Below are positions 54,473 to 63,765 of a DNA stretch of 64,000 bases, one piece after another (the first letter of the stretch is position 1; every line of letters starts with the position of its first letter). Where the stretch lies: contig CAWKIA010000010.1 of the NCBI GenBank assembly GCA_963849635.1, positions 1 through 64,000 of the forward strand. Reading direction: 5' to 3'. The notes under the pieces are model-generated. The model saw only the letters and a program-made list of their open reading frames with translations. It searched no databases and was not told where the DNA came from. The position numbers and the translations under genes were made by a program. Source of the stretch: CAVRUD01 sp963849635 (GTDB lineage Bacteria; Chloroflexota; Chloroflexia; Thermomicrobiales; UBA6265).

Positions 54473-56158
54473 GTGACCGAAAATCGAGGTGGATCAGACA
54501 ACGGTCACCACTCGCTCGGATCGATTCTCGGGCTGCCTGCCTCTGCTCGAGGACCGATCGCGGCGGCGCTGTTGACCGTCTTCATCGGGGCGCTCGACCT
54601 GACGGTGATCGCCACCATTTTGCCGCGGATGATCTTCGACCTTGGGATCAACACCGCCGACATCGACCGCTACATCTGGGTCGTCAACGCTTATCTGCTC
54701 GCCTACCTCATTGCGATCCCGATCATGGGCCGGGTCTCGGACCTGATCGGGAGAGGTCTTGCCTTCCAACTCGCCCTCCTTGTCTTCCTGATCGGCTCGA
54801 TTTGGTGCGCGGTCGCGGACGGGCTCGGACCGCTCATCATCGGCCGCGCGATCCAGGGTGCGGGCGGCGGTGCACTCCTCCCTGTGACGATGGCGCTAGT
54901 GGGCGACCTCCTCCCTCCCGGAAGGAGAGTGGCGGCACTGGGTCTAGTCGGCGCGGTCGATACGCTGGGTTGGGTGCTTGGTCCACTCTGGGGAGCCGCC
55001 CTGGTCAGCATCGCCGGAAACGAAGAGCCCTGGCGGTGGGTCTTCATCGTCAACATTCCCCTTTGCATTGCAGCGGGCATCGGCATTCTGGCGACCGCAC
55101 GCAAGTTACCGCGGGTTACCCGGAGTCCGGGCTCCCGCCGCCTCGATCTGCTCGGCGCGATGCTTCTCGGCGGCGCGCTCCTGCTCCTGAACCTCGGACT
55201 GTCGTCCGGAGGGGAACTCGGGTCAACCGGCGAGGGAATGCGGGCACTTGGCGGAACACCTAACCCCCTTGCCGATTACCTCGTGCCGCTGGTGCTCAGT
55301 TCGGTGGTGGTTGGAGCGGTCTTCGTCTGGTGGGAGACAAGAGCGGCGGTTCCGATTCTGCCACTTTATCTCTTCCGCAAATCACGATTTTCGGCGGCGG
55401 TCGGGGCGAACTTCCTCACTGGCGCGGCCCTCATGGTCGGTATGGTCGACGTGCCCGTCGTGGTCGCGTTGCTGGTCGTGTCCGGCAAGGTGAGCGCCAC
55501 TTCGGCCTTGCTGTTGGCGCCGTTCACGCTGCTCATGGCGGCCCTATCGTTCTTCGGAGGGATGATCGTTGGGCGCTTCGGCGAGCGCTCGACGGCGGTC
55601 GCCGGTCTGCTGCTCGTCGCCGCTGGGTACTCCCTTGTCTGGCTGGGCCTGCGCGACGAAGAGTTGGGCTGGATGGTGCCGGGGCTGATCACGGCCGGGG
55701 GAGGATTCGGCCTGCTGATCGCCCCGCTCGGGGCCAGCGCGATCGAGTCCGCCCCCGACTCCGACCGGGGCATCGCCGCCGCCTTGAGCCTGGTCTTTCG
55801 CCTGCTCGGTATGACGATCGGTATCTCCGTCCTGACCGCCCTGGGAGTGAGCAGACTTCAAACGCTCACCGGGCGCTTGACTACGCCCCGTCAGGAAGAG
55901 GGAGAATCGACCGCTCTATTCTTGGTGCGCCAGCAAAAGTTTCTTATCGACCACGCCATCCCGTTGGCGGTTCAGGTCATCCGCGAAACGTTCCTGATCG
56001 CGGCGCTGCTCGCTCTCGTCGCACTGGTCCCTGTCTACTACCTGCAGTCACGCCCTACGAGGACAATACCGCTAGCCTCGCTCACCAGACCGGCCCGCGC
56101 TGGAGCGCAGATCCGCCAGAGCAGTCGCTACGTCCGGTTCAACCGAAAACACCGCTGA
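54473..56158 (+). CDS. DHA2-type (14-TM) MFS transporter
   Basis: A 561-residue MFS protein of the drug:H+ antiporter-2 type. It has FIGALDLTVIATILPRMIFD (TM1 motif with the Asp), YIWVVNAYLLAYLIAIPIMG, the loop motif GRVSDLIGRGLAFQLALLVF and motif C-like ALGLVGAVDTLGWVLGPLWG. The substrate could be a lipid or drug. It follows the LppX-like gene by 19 bases; in mycobacteria the lprG-P55 pair couples such a lipoprotein with an MFS pump in triacylglyceride export, so that role is plausible but inferred. Its 3' end overlaps the convergent rpe by 87 bases. Confidence 0.85.
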   Translation: MTENRGGSDNGHHSLGSILGLPASARGPIAAALLTVFIGALDLTVIATILPRMIFDLGINTADIDRYIWVVNAYLLAYLIAIPIMGRVSDLIGRGLAFQLALLVFLIGSIWCAVADGLGPLIIGRAIQGAGGGALLPVTMALVGDLLPPGRRVAALGLVGAVDTLGWVLGPLWGAALVSIAGNEEPWRWVFIVNIPLCIAAGIGILATARKLPRVTRSPGSRRLDLLGAMLLGGALLLLNLGLSSGGELGSTGEGMRALGGTPNPLADYLVPLVLSSVVVGAVFVWWETRAAVPILPLYLFRKSRFSAAVGANFLTGAALMVGMVDVPVVVALLVVSGKVSATSALLLAPFTLLMAALSFFGGMIVGRFGERSTAVAGLLLVAAGYSLVWLGLRDEELGWMVPGLITAGGGFGLLIAPLGASAIESAPDSDRGIAAALSLVFRLLGMTIGISVLTALGVSRLQTLTGRLTTPRQEEGESTALFLVRQQKFLIDHAIPLAVQVIRETFLIAALLALVALVPVYYLQSRPTRTIPLASLTRPARAGAQIRQSSRYVRFNRKHR

Positions 56159-56758
56159 GCCGGCGACGATCATGTCGGCTCCAGCGTCGACAACGTCGGC
56201 GATGTTCGCGGTGGTGATCCCGCCGTCGACTTCAAGGCGGCACGTCGGATTGCGTTCGTCGATCCAGGACCGTACCCGCCGAATGCGATCCAGCGCGGAG
56301 GGGATAAATGCCTGACCGCCAAATCCTGGGTTGACGCTCATGATGAGAATCTGTCCGACATCAGGCACGATCTCTTCGATCGCGCCGAGCGCGGTTCCGG
56401 GGTTCAATGTGACACCCGGCGTTGCCCCCAGCGCCGCGATCGACTGGATTGTGCGATGCAAGTGGACGCAAGCCTCGACATGGACCGTGACGATGTCCGC
56501 CCCAGCCGCGACGAAACGCTCGATATAGCGGTCGGGCTCCACGATCATTAAGTGCACGTCGATCGGCACAGTACTGACGGAACGTATCGCCTCTAGGATC
56601 GGGAAGCCAATTGAGATGTTCGGTACGAACTGGCCGTCCATCACATCGACATGAATGAAGTCCGCGCCGCCGCCGATCGCTTCGCCGACTTGCTCACCCA
56701 GTCGAGTGAAATCAGCCGACAGGACGGATGGCGCCAGGAAGAGAGGTCGATCGCTCAC
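56072..56758 (-). CDS. rpe: Ribulose-phosphate 3-epimerase
   Basis: A 228-residue TIM-barrel epimerase interconverting D-ribulose 5-phosphate and D-xylulose 5-phosphate. Motifs: FLAPSVLSADFTRLGEQVGE, FIHVDVMDGQFVPNISIGFP (metal His/Asp), PIDVHLMIVEPDRYIERFVA, ILIMSVNPGFGGQAFIPSAL and CRLEVDGGITTANIADVVDA. The GTG start at 56758 has GAGGAG on its upstream side, inside the coding region of the divergent membrane gene, which begins at the next base. Confidence 0.95.
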   Translation of the reverse strand: MSDRPLFLAPSVLSADFTRLGEQVGEAIGGGADFIHVDVMDGQFVPNISIGFPILEAIRSVSTVPIDVHLMIVEPDRYIERFVAAGADIVTVHVEACVHLHRTIQSIAALGATPGVTLNPGTALGAIEEIVPDVGQILIMSVNPGFGGQAFIPSALDRIRRVRSWIDERNPTCRLEVDGGITTANIADVVDAGADMIVAGSAVFSVEPDVATALADLRSSAGRSGERG

Positions 56759-57670
56759 ATGTCGCTCCTCAACATCACAATGTGGGCCTCGGTTGCTCCG
56801 TCACAAGTGTGGCGCATCTCATCCAAGGAAGTGATCCTCCCGGCCGGACTCGCGTTGGTTGCTTTGAGTTGGGCAACCGCCTGGGCCGGACCAGAACCGA
56901 TCCGCTGGTACACCTTCTTTCCGCTGTGGCTTGGCTACATCTTCGCCGTAGATGGACTCATTTACCGCCGGCGTGGCAGATCCTACCTGACCGCGAGCCC
57001 CCGGCAATTCGCGGGTATGTTCGTGATCTCAATGCCGCTGTGGTGGATCTTCGAGGCGCTCAATCTTCGGCTGGACAATTGGACCTATCACCTACCGCTC
57101 GACTATCCGCCGCTGATCTATGCGATCCTGGCCTCGATCGCGTTCTCGACGGTGGTACCGGCCGTCCTGGAGACATCATCGCTCGTCCGATCGGTCAACT
57201 CCTCGTGGATCGACGTCCGTTCGCGGCGGCGAAACCTTGACCGGCGAATGTTGGTTGGCGCGGTGGGAGCAGGATTGGTCATGCTGGCGCTGGTGGTGCT
57301 CTTCCCGCGCCAGGCGATTCCGTTGACATGGCTGTCGATCTTCTTCGTGCTCGATCCGGTCAATGGCATCTCTGGGCGGCCGAGCCTCCTAGTACAGGCG
57401 GCAAATGGACGGTGGTCCACCACCATCTCACTCTGCTGCGCCGGGCTCATGTGCGGACTATTATGGGAGATGTGGAATTACCGGTCGATGCCAAAGTGGA
57501 CCTACGACGTCCCGTATGCCGGCGTTCTCAAGGTCTTTGAGATGCCGTTGCTAGGCTATGGCGGCTATCTTCCGTTCGCGTTCGAGATCTTCGCGTTCGT
57601 GTCGCTAGCGAGTCACTGGTTCCCCTCAATGAGCCAAAACCTGCTCGACGATTGGCCGGCCGCAAGGTGA
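56759..57670 (+). CDS. Predicted multi-pass membrane protein
   Basis: A 303-residue protein with about seven hydrophobic stretches: VILPAGLALVALSWATAWAG, YTFFPLWLGYIFAVDGLIYR, FAGMFVISMPLWWIFEALNL, PLIYAILASIAFSTVVPAVL, RMLVGAVGAGLVMLALVVLF, SLCCAGLMCGLLWEMWNYRS and PFAFEIFAFVSLASHWF. Trp/Tyr-rich interfacial segments (WWIFEALNLRLDNWTY, WEMWNYRSMPKWTY) occur in both halves, which suggests an internal duplication. The start ATG 56759 has AGAGG eleven bases upstream; an internal ATG at 56780 is possible. No known family is recognised. Confidence 0.75.
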   Translation: MSLLNITMWASVAPSQVWRISSKEVILPAGLALVALSWATAWAGPEPIRWYTFFPLWLGYIFAVDGLIYRRRGRSYLTASPRQFAGMFVISMPLWWIFEALNLRLDNWTYHLPLDYPPLIYAILASIAFSTVVPAVLETSSLVRSVNSSWIDVRSRRRNLDRRMLVGAVGAGLVMLALVVLFPRQAIPLTWLSIFFVLDPVNGISGRPSLLVQAANGRWSTTISLCCAGLMCGLLWEMWNYRSMPKWTYDVPYAGVLKVFEMPLLGYGGYLPFAFEIFAFVSLASHWFPSMSQNLLDDWPAAR

Positions 57671-57769
57671 ACGCGCCGTCATTGACCGGTGTTTCCCGCG
57701 ATTCCTATAATCGACATGCCCCGCGGTCGTTGAAAACTGGATTGCCGCGCCGTACCGGATCTGGATACC

Positions 57770-58552
57770 ATGGCAAACCTTCTCGACCGGTTCGAGCAGT
57801 CGGTTGAACACCTCTTCGAGGGGACCATCGGCCGCATCTTCCGCAGCCCGATCCAACCGGCCGAGATAGGCCGGCGGCTCGAGCGCGCGATGGTGGACGG
57901 GCAGCGGGTTTCAGTTGACGCGACGATCGTCCCCAACGACTACCGCGTTTCACTGCACCCAGACGACTTCGTGCAGTTCACCGACTACATCGCCTCCCTC
58001 TGCCGCCACATGGAGACCTGGGTCACCGATCTCGCCGCCGAGCGCCGCTACACCCTGATCGACCGGGCGCGCGTGCAGATCGCCGGCGACCCGACAGTGC
58101 CTAAGCGCTCGATTCGGGTGCACGCCACCATCGCCGACCGGCCGGGATTGGACCGCAACACCCAGGATGCGGTTCAGCGAACCGAGGTCTACCGCGTACT
58201 TCGGGCGGCGACCGGTATACCTCCCTTGCGGCTGCGGATTTCGTCAGGTACAGATGCGGGCAAAGAGCTGTTCGTGCGCAAGGCGACGACAACCATCGGA
58301 CGAGCTCTCGACAACGACATGATCTTCGAAGCCGGCGAAGTCTCGCGCTATCACGCCCGGCTGGACTACATCGAAAATGCGTACCGCCTGACGGACCTGG
58401 GCAGTACGAACGGCACCAAGGTCAACGGTGTCTCTATCGGAATCAGCCCGGTCATCACCGGAGACGAGATCGCGCTGGGGACACTCCGGATCGCCGTGAT
58501 GTCGTTTGAGCCTGATGGGCGCCGCGCTCGTTCAGCGGGACGGGCGGGCTAG
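57770..58552 (+). CDS. DUF3662-FHA domain protein (FhaA-like)
   Basis: A 260-residue protein. The N-terminal DUF3662 domain (ANLLDRFEQSVEHLFEGTIG, PIQPAEIGRRLERAMVDG, TIVPNDYRVSLHPDDF) is characteristic of FhaA proteins. The C-terminal FHA domain has TIGRALDNDMIFEAGEVSRY (phospho-Thr binding Arg/Ser) and ARLDYIENAYRLTDLGSTNG with TKVNGVSI. FHA domains bind phosphothreonine. In Actinobacteria FhaA acts with a PknB-type kinase in cell-wall control; no kinase lies here. It is followed by the second FHA gene 9 bases later. Confidence 0.92.
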   Translation: MANLLDRFEQSVEHLFEGTIGRIFRSPIQPAEIGRRLERAMVDGQRVSVDATIVPNDYRVSLHPDDFVQFTDYIASLCRHMETWVTDLAAERRYTLIDRARVQIAGDPTVPKRSIRVHATIADRPGLDRNTQDAVQRTEVYRVLRAATGIPPLRLRISSGTDAGKELFVRKATTTIGRALDNDMIFEAGEVSRYHARLDYIENAYRLTDLGSTNGTKVNGVSIGISPVITGDEIALGTLRIAVMSFEPDGRRARSAGRAG

Positions 58553-58561
58553 AATCGCCGG

Positions 58562-59029
58562 ATGCCAGAACTTTCACTCGATTGGCTTCTGTTCTTCCTC
58601 AGGCTGGCGTTCATCCTGCTGCTCTACCTGTTCCTCTACCAGCTCGTTCAAGTCACCCGTCGGGATCTCATTTCTCGGGCCACGAGTCCCGGCATGGAGC
58701 CCGGTCTTAGCGACGAGCGGTCAGAGCCGCGGACCGCCACACTCGTCATCGCCGATCCCGGGTCGACTGGGCTGCCACCGGGCATTGATGTCCCGCTTTC
58801 CGTGATCTCGTCCATCGGCCGGCATCCGACGAATCTGGTCCCCCTCAATGACCCATCGGTCTCCGGGGAACATGCCGAGATCACCTTCGTCCGCGATCGC
58901 TGGTGGGTGCGAGATCTGGGCAGCACGAACGGCACGTTGATCAACGGCGAACGAACCGACGGGCCGACGCCGATGCATTCGGGCGACATTGTTCAGTTTG
59001 GGCGCGTTTCGGCACGGTTCCTGGCCTAA
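58562..59029 (+). CDS. FHA domain protein (FhaB-like) with N-terminal membrane segment
   Basis: A 155-residue protein: one transmembrane helix (FFLRLAFILLLYLFLYQLVQ) and a C-terminal FHA domain with SSIGRHPTNLVPLNDPSVSG, AEITFVRDRWWVRDLGSTNG and TLINGE. The FHA consensus residues (GR, S, H-like and STNG) are conserved. It would be anchored with the domain in the cytoplasm and bind phosphothreonine partners. With the FhaA-like gene directly upstream it makes the fhaA-fhaB pair known from Actinobacteria and Chloroflexota. Confidence 0.92.
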   Translation: MPELSLDWLLFFLRLAFILLLYLFLYQLVQVTRRDLISRATSPGMEPGLSDERSEPRTATLVIADPGSTGLPPGIDVPLSVISSIGRHPTNLVPLNDPSVSGEHAEITFVRDRWWVRDLGSTNGTLINGERTDGPTPMHSGDIVQFGRVSARFLA

Positions 59030-59054
59030 AAATGGACATGCAAATGGGTTTTCC

Positions 59055-59063
59055 TGATACACT
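59055..59063 (+). promoter_or_regulatory. Extended -10 promoter element upstream of the VanW gene
   Basis: TGATACACT, identical to the element at 3531-3539, 94 bases before the GTG at 59157. Confidence 0.45.
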
Positions 59064-59156
59064 GCCTGCAATCGACTATTCGCCTCGCACGGCTCACGAC
59101 GGTGCCTGAGTGGTCGGGCGATAAAGCATTGCGGCCGTTGAGCAGGGAAGGGGACC

Positions 59157-61130
59157 GTGCAAAGCGCTCCGAGTGAACAGCCTCTCGCCTCGCTTCTCTC
59201 ATTCCAGCGGCGACGGGCAAATGCTCTGCGCCTGAGTGGGATCGAGGTGCCTACGGCTTTGGCCGGGACATCGCTCCGGTCAACCCGGCGCATCTGGTAC
59301 CGCTCCGCATTGGTCTGCGCAGCGGCGCTCCTTGTGCTGGTCTTTGGGCTGGCCCTTTTCCGATCGACTTACGACGGCCGGGTCTATCCAGCCGTGGCAG
59401 TCGCGGGGATGCCGGTCGGCGGACAGAGCGAGGCCGATGCCCGCGCCAGCATTGCCAACCGCGCCGCCGAGATGGAGCAAGGCTTCATCACCTTCTCCTA
59501 TGCCGGCTCAAGTTGGTCGCCGGCGCTCGCCGACATCGGCGTGACCATCGACACTGAGTCTGCTTCAGAAGAGGCCATGGCCATCGGCCGCGAAGATGGC
59601 GCCTGGGATCGCCTGTCCGCAGTCAGTGGGCTGGTTCAGGAAGATCAGGAGATTCCCTTTCAGGTCGATCTCGACTACGAGACGATGGCGGCCTGGTTCG
59701 ACTCCGTTGATGCCGATCTCGGCCTGACACCGCACGATGCCTATCTGGTCATCGAGGGTCGAGATGTCCGGATCGAGCCGGAGCAGAACGGCACGATCGT
59801 CGATCGGGAAGCCGCCTACCGCCAGATCGAGACCGCCTTGCGCGATCTGGCGCCGCTCGACGCGCCCTTGCCAGTGACCGTCTGGACCGCCAAGGTCAAC
59901 GAGAATGACCTCGCCGAGGCACGAGCCACAGTCGAGGAAGCGGTCTCGCGCAACATCAAGGTCGAGTTCCAGGACGAAGACTGGACGCTGCGCATCGAGG
60001 AACTCGGTCAATTCATCGTGCAAACCGTCGACCCGAACCCAAGCCTGATCGGCGCGGCGGCCTTCTCGGTGACGATCGATGAGAAGGCGCTGGCAAGCTG
60101 GCTTAACGAGAAATTTGCCGCCAAGATCAATTTGGCGCCGGTGGATGCCGAGGTAGCCTGGAACGGCACCGAAGTGGTCGCGATGACGGCGAGCCAAGAG
60201 GGGTATACCCTCAAGGCACGGTCGTTCGCACGGATCGTCGGCGCAAGCATGTTCGGCGACCATGGTCGAGTCGAGATCCCGGTCAGCACCGTTGCACCGG
60301 CCGTAGACAGCAACAACCTCGGCGCGCTCGGGATCACGGTACAGTTGGGCCGTGGTGACTCGAACTACGCCGGCTCCAACTACACCCGCGAGGTCAACGT
60401 CTCGACAGGTGTCGGACTGCTGAATGGCACCTTGATCCCGCCCGGTGGCGAGTTTGATTTCAACCGCGCCATTGGCGAAATCACGGCCGACAAGGGGTAC
60501 GTCGAAGCCGACGTCATCGCGGGTGAACAGATCGCCCGCGACATCGGCGGCGGCATTTGCCAGGTCTCGACGACCGTCTTCCGGGCGGCATTGCTGGCGG
60601 GAGTCCCGATCACGGAGTGGAATCCGCACCGATACCAGCTGGCCAATTACGAGCGCGATGGTTGGGGACCCGGTTACGACGCCTCCATCCTCCAGCCGGA
60701 GGGCGATCCCTTCCAGCCGGGCAACAGTTTCAAGTTCCTAAACCCAACCAATTCCTGGATGCTGGTCGAAGCATACAACGACGGCGTTAACGTCATCGTC
60801 ACAATCTACGGCGCTCCGATGGGCTACACGGTAGAACTGAGTGACCCAGTTCCCGGCGCCTTTATCGAACCTGAAGGGCCCTTGGAAGTCGTCGACGACT
60901 CGCTACCTCCAGGGTCTATTGAGCAGACTCAGTGGGCCCGTTGGGGTCGAGCCTATACGACTAATCGGACGATCTTCGATGCAGACGGGACCGTCGTCGA
61001 AAGCCGCGACTTTGGCACCACCTTCTGGTCGTCTGGTAACACATGGACGGTGAGCCCCGATCTTGCGGGGCAGTCTCCAGCAAAGACGGGGATCGGAATA
61101 CCGGAGCTGCCACCCAAACCCGCGGACTAG
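59157..61130 (+). CDS. VanW-family protein with peptidoglycan-binding-like repeats
   Basis: A 657-residue exported protein. A cytoplasmic tail of about 50 residues is followed by one membrane segment (ALVCAAALLVLVFGLALFR). Two PG_binding_4-like units follow (GVTIDTESASEEAMAIGRED; AYLVIEGRDVRIEPEQNGTI), and then the VanW domain at about 430-560: IPPGGEFDFNRAIGEIT, GGGICQVSTTVFRAALLAGV and ITEWNPHRYQLANYE. VanW proteins occur in vancomycin-resistance clusters and widely in Gram-positive walls, with function unsettled. The start GTG 59157 is preceded by AAGGGG. The tail is Pro-rich. A cell-envelope role is inferred. Confidence 0.88.
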   Translation: MQSAPSEQPLASLLSFQRRRANALRLSGIEVPTALAGTSLRSTRRIWYRSALVCAAALLVLVFGLALFRSTYDGRVYPAVAVAGMPVGGQSEADARASIANRAAEMEQGFITFSYAGSSWSPALADIGVTIDTESASEEAMAIGREDGAWDRLSAVSGLVQEDQEIPFQVDLDYETMAAWFDSVDADLGLTPHDAYLVIEGRDVRIEPEQNGTIVDREAAYRQIETALRDLAPLDAPLPVTVWTAKVNENDLAEARATVEEAVSRNIKVEFQDEDWTLRIEELGQFIVQTVDPNPSLIGAAAFSVTIDEKALASWLNEKFAAKINLAPVDAEVAWNGTEVVAMTASQEGYTLKARSFARIVGASMFGDHGRVEIPVSTVAPAVDSNNLGALGITVQLGRGDSNYAGSNYTREVNVSTGVGLLNGTLIPPGGEFDFNRAIGEITADKGYVEADVIAGEQIARDIGGGICQVSTTVFRAALLAGVPITEWNPHRYQLANYERDGWGPGYDASILQPEGDPFQPGNSFKFLNPTNSWMLVEAYNDGVNVIVTIYGAPMGYTVELSDPVPGAFIEPEGPLEVVDDSLPPGSIEQTQWARWGRAYTTNRTIFDADGTVVESRDFGTTFWSSGNTWTVSPDLAGQSPAKTGIGIPELPPKPAD

Positions 61131-61209
61131 TAACCCACTATCACGCGATGACCGTGCGGACGGTATTAGGACCCGTCCGTGCCGTTGTGCGTCAGAACTG
61201 GACAATGCC

Positions 61210-62146
61210 GTGACCAGTCCTTCCGCGTCCGGAACTTCCCAGTCCACTGCAACGCGCGCTCCCCAACTCAACGGATTGACCGAACCCGTCCGTAGCTCCG
61301 CCGTGACGAGGCTGACCGGGAGTCTGTCGCTCGTCTTGCCGGCGCACAACGAAGAAGCCAATATCGAAGTCGTCGTCAGTCAAGGGCTGGCGGCACTGCC
61401 GCGGTTCACCGACGAGTTCGAGATCATCGTCGTCAACGACGGCAGCAGGGATCGAACCGCCGAAATCATCGAAGCGCTCGCGCGGCAAGATGCGCGTGTC
61501 AAGCCCGTACACCACAAGGTCAATAGGGGCTACGGCAGTGCTTTGACCACTGGATTCAAAGGGTCGACCGGCGATTACGTCATGTTCATGGACGCTGACC
61601 GTCAGTTCGACATCAACGATCTCGCTCTGCTTACGCCCTTTGCCAACCGATTCGATATGGTTGCGGGCTTCCGCAAGGAACGTCACGATCCCATTCATCG
61701 CCGGATCAACGCGCTTGTCTTCAACCTGGCGGTGCGGACGCTTTTCGGGATTCACCTCTACGATATCGACTGCGCCTTCAAGCTCTTCCGCGGCGATCTG
61801 ATTCGTTCGATGGAACTGACTGCCCCCGGCGCCTTGATCAACACGGAGATCCAGGCCAAAGCTCGACGCCAGGGCGCGACTCTGGAACAGGTTGGTGTCA
61901 ACCACTACCCACGGGTGGCCGGGACCGCGACCGGCGGAAATTGGCGGGTGATCGCCCGGGCGATGAAAGAGACGCTCCTCCTCTGGTGGCGGATGCACTT
62001 CTACGAGCCACCGGTCGACGCCAGAGAGCCGCGCGGCCCCGTATGTGTTTGGCGATGCGGTCGTGGCGACTGGTTCGCTGGTCGGGGTAGGGCTGCTGCG
62101 GCGGACTTGGCGACGTGTGATCAGGCGAGGTAGCTCGTCCAGGTAG
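61210..62146 (+). CDS. Family 2 glycosyltransferase (frameshifted near the end)
   Basis: Reconstructed as 311 residues. GT2 motifs: LSLVLPAHNEEANIEVVVSQ at the nucleotide-sugar site, EIIVVNDGSRDRTAEIIEAL, YVMFMDADRQFDINDLALLT (DxD-like DAD) and RTLFGIHLYDIDCAFKLFRG (the polyprenyl-phosphate-sugar-synthase-type block). This resembles dolichol/undecaprenyl-phosphate mannosyltransferases. At about 62040-62048 the frame changes by one extra base, giving a natural end VFGDAVVATGSLVGVGLLRR with stop at 62146; without it a Trp/Arg-rich tail ends at 62133. Start is GTG 61210. Confidence 0.82.
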
Positions 62147-62168
62147 AGCGGGATACTAGAGCGCTGGC

Positions 62169-62190
62169 GCACGGGATTTCAATCCCGTGC
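62169..62190. terminator. Hairpin between convergent genes
   Basis: A perfect 10-bp stem GCACGGGATT/AATCCCGTGC with a 2-base loop lies between the glycosyltransferase and DUF512 gene ends. It is suited to end transcripts from both sides, but lacks a T-tract. Confidence 0.45.
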
Positions 62191-62224
62191 GGCAAGCTGA
62201 CGCGGCCTTTCTTCCCGGCGCGCA

Positions 62225-63668
62225 CTATGCAGCCCGGGCGACTCGCCGCCTCTGGCGAGCGCGGAGGTCGCGCCCCACATCTGCAAGGGTCAGGGCCGGG
62301 ACGATCTGCCTGCCGAGCGCATCTGAGATTTCGTCGAGCCCGCGATCATCGAGCAACGTCTGAGTGCGATCGGAGAGCATCCTGGCCGAAATGTAGAGTG
62401 GTCCGTCCGACGGTGACGCTTTGCGACCCTCAAACTCGACCATGAGATCGTGGCCCGTCAGCAGCCCGGACACGTTGATCTCGGGTCCGAGGAACCGGTT
62501 CTCCACAACTGCCACGGAAAGTTCGGCGCCGGTGTGGCGATTGAACCGTTCGACGGCCTCACGCATCGTCGGGCCGATCAGGGTACCGCAGGCAACCGTT
62601 CCGGTAGAGCCCGCAAGCCCGCCCACCTTCGCCCGGCGGAGGTAGTTGTCCAGATCGTCCAGGAGATGCCGGGTTATGCCAATGCCGTCCTCGATCTGGG
62701 GAAAGCCCTCATAGACCGAGGACTCGGGGACTGGCTGGCCGGTCATCAGATAGAACTCGTCCCCCAAGAAGAAGAAGGTCCCGCCACGCTCGCGTCTGAA
62801 TCGCCCCTGCCACGCTTCGGCCTGAGCGATGACTGCTTCGGCCTCATGCCGCTCGTAGCGCCGAACCTGGATTTGCTTGCCAGGAAGGGTGCGCATGCAG
62901 GTGCGGGAGAGGCGGAGTTGCTTGCTCTGCCGCTCCAGGCCGTGCTTGGTCAGACCAACAGGCACCCCCGCGATCGAGATCAAGCGGGGTCCAAACGAGG
63001 CAAGATCGCGCAGGCTGCGGTCAAGCTCCTCGCCGTCGTTCACGCCAGGACAGAGCACGAGCTGGGCATGGAAATCGATGCCAGCGCGCTCTAGCCGCTC
63101 AAGGTGAGCCATAACGTCGGCACCCTTGGGGTTGCCAACCAGGGCGACGCGCAAGTCCGGATTGGTGGCATGCACAGAGACGTGCATCGGCGAGATCCGC
63201 TGCTCTTCGATCCGGCGCCAATCGTCTTCGGTGAGGTTGGTCAGCGTAACGAAGCTGCCGTAGAGCATCGAGTAGCGGTAGTCGTCGTCCATGACGTAGA
63301 GCGACTTGCGCATGCCCTTTGGGATCTGCTTGATGAAGCAGAACGGGCAGGCGTTCTCGCAGATCCGCACCCCGTCGAAGGTTGGATCGGCGAAGGTGAC
63401 GCCCCAAAACTCGTCGCCCTCGAGATCCAGATCGATCCGCGCGGGTCTTGCCCGCCCGCTCAATCTCCAGTCGCACACGCTCGGACTGGGCATGGAACTG
63501 GAAGTCCAGCGCGTCCTCGATCGGCCTGGCATTGACGCGGACGACGCGATCCCCTTCGATGACCCCAAGTTCATCGGCGAGGGATCCAGGTTCGACCGCC
63601 GCGACGAGGCCGGGCGTCTGTGGCGCGAGATCGACACGCCGGTGGCTAAGCGGGCTAACAATGGGCAT
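62225..63668 (-). CDS. DUF512 radical-SAM-like protein with PDZ-type N-terminus (frameshifted)
   Basis: Reconstructed as 480 residues. The N-terminus is a PDZ-like domain (GLVAAVEPGSLADELGVIEG, DRVVRVNARPIEDALDFQFH). One extra base at about 63438-63447 precedes RIDLDLEGDEFWGVTF and the cluster motif CENACPFCFIKQ (C-x3-C-x2-C), then KGMRKSLYVMDDDYRYSMLY and SPMHVSVHATNPDLRVALVG. The C-terminal DUF512 region includes NRFLGPEINVSGLLTGHDLM. The family is widespread in Firmicutes and Chloroflexota; a role with tRNA or Fe-S maturation has been suggested but not settled. Start is ATG 63668. Confidence 0.88.
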
Positions 63669-63765
63669 CGAGTGAACACCTGGATGGAAAGCGAAAAAGC
63701 AGAATACCGGCGCAACGAGCGCCGCAACCGGTCGAGTGTATCACGTTATGTGCTGTCGCCTGGGG

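Noticed and set aside
59101..59156. GGTGCCTGAGTGGTCG resembling the 5' end of a tRNA-Ser or tRNA-Leu
   Set aside because: No anticodon arm, T-arm or CCA-side pairing partner follows.
62169..62190. Hairpin resembling a tRNA T-arm (TTCAATCCC)
   Set aside because: The stem is a simple 10-bp fold-back with a 2-base loop and no other tRNA arms.
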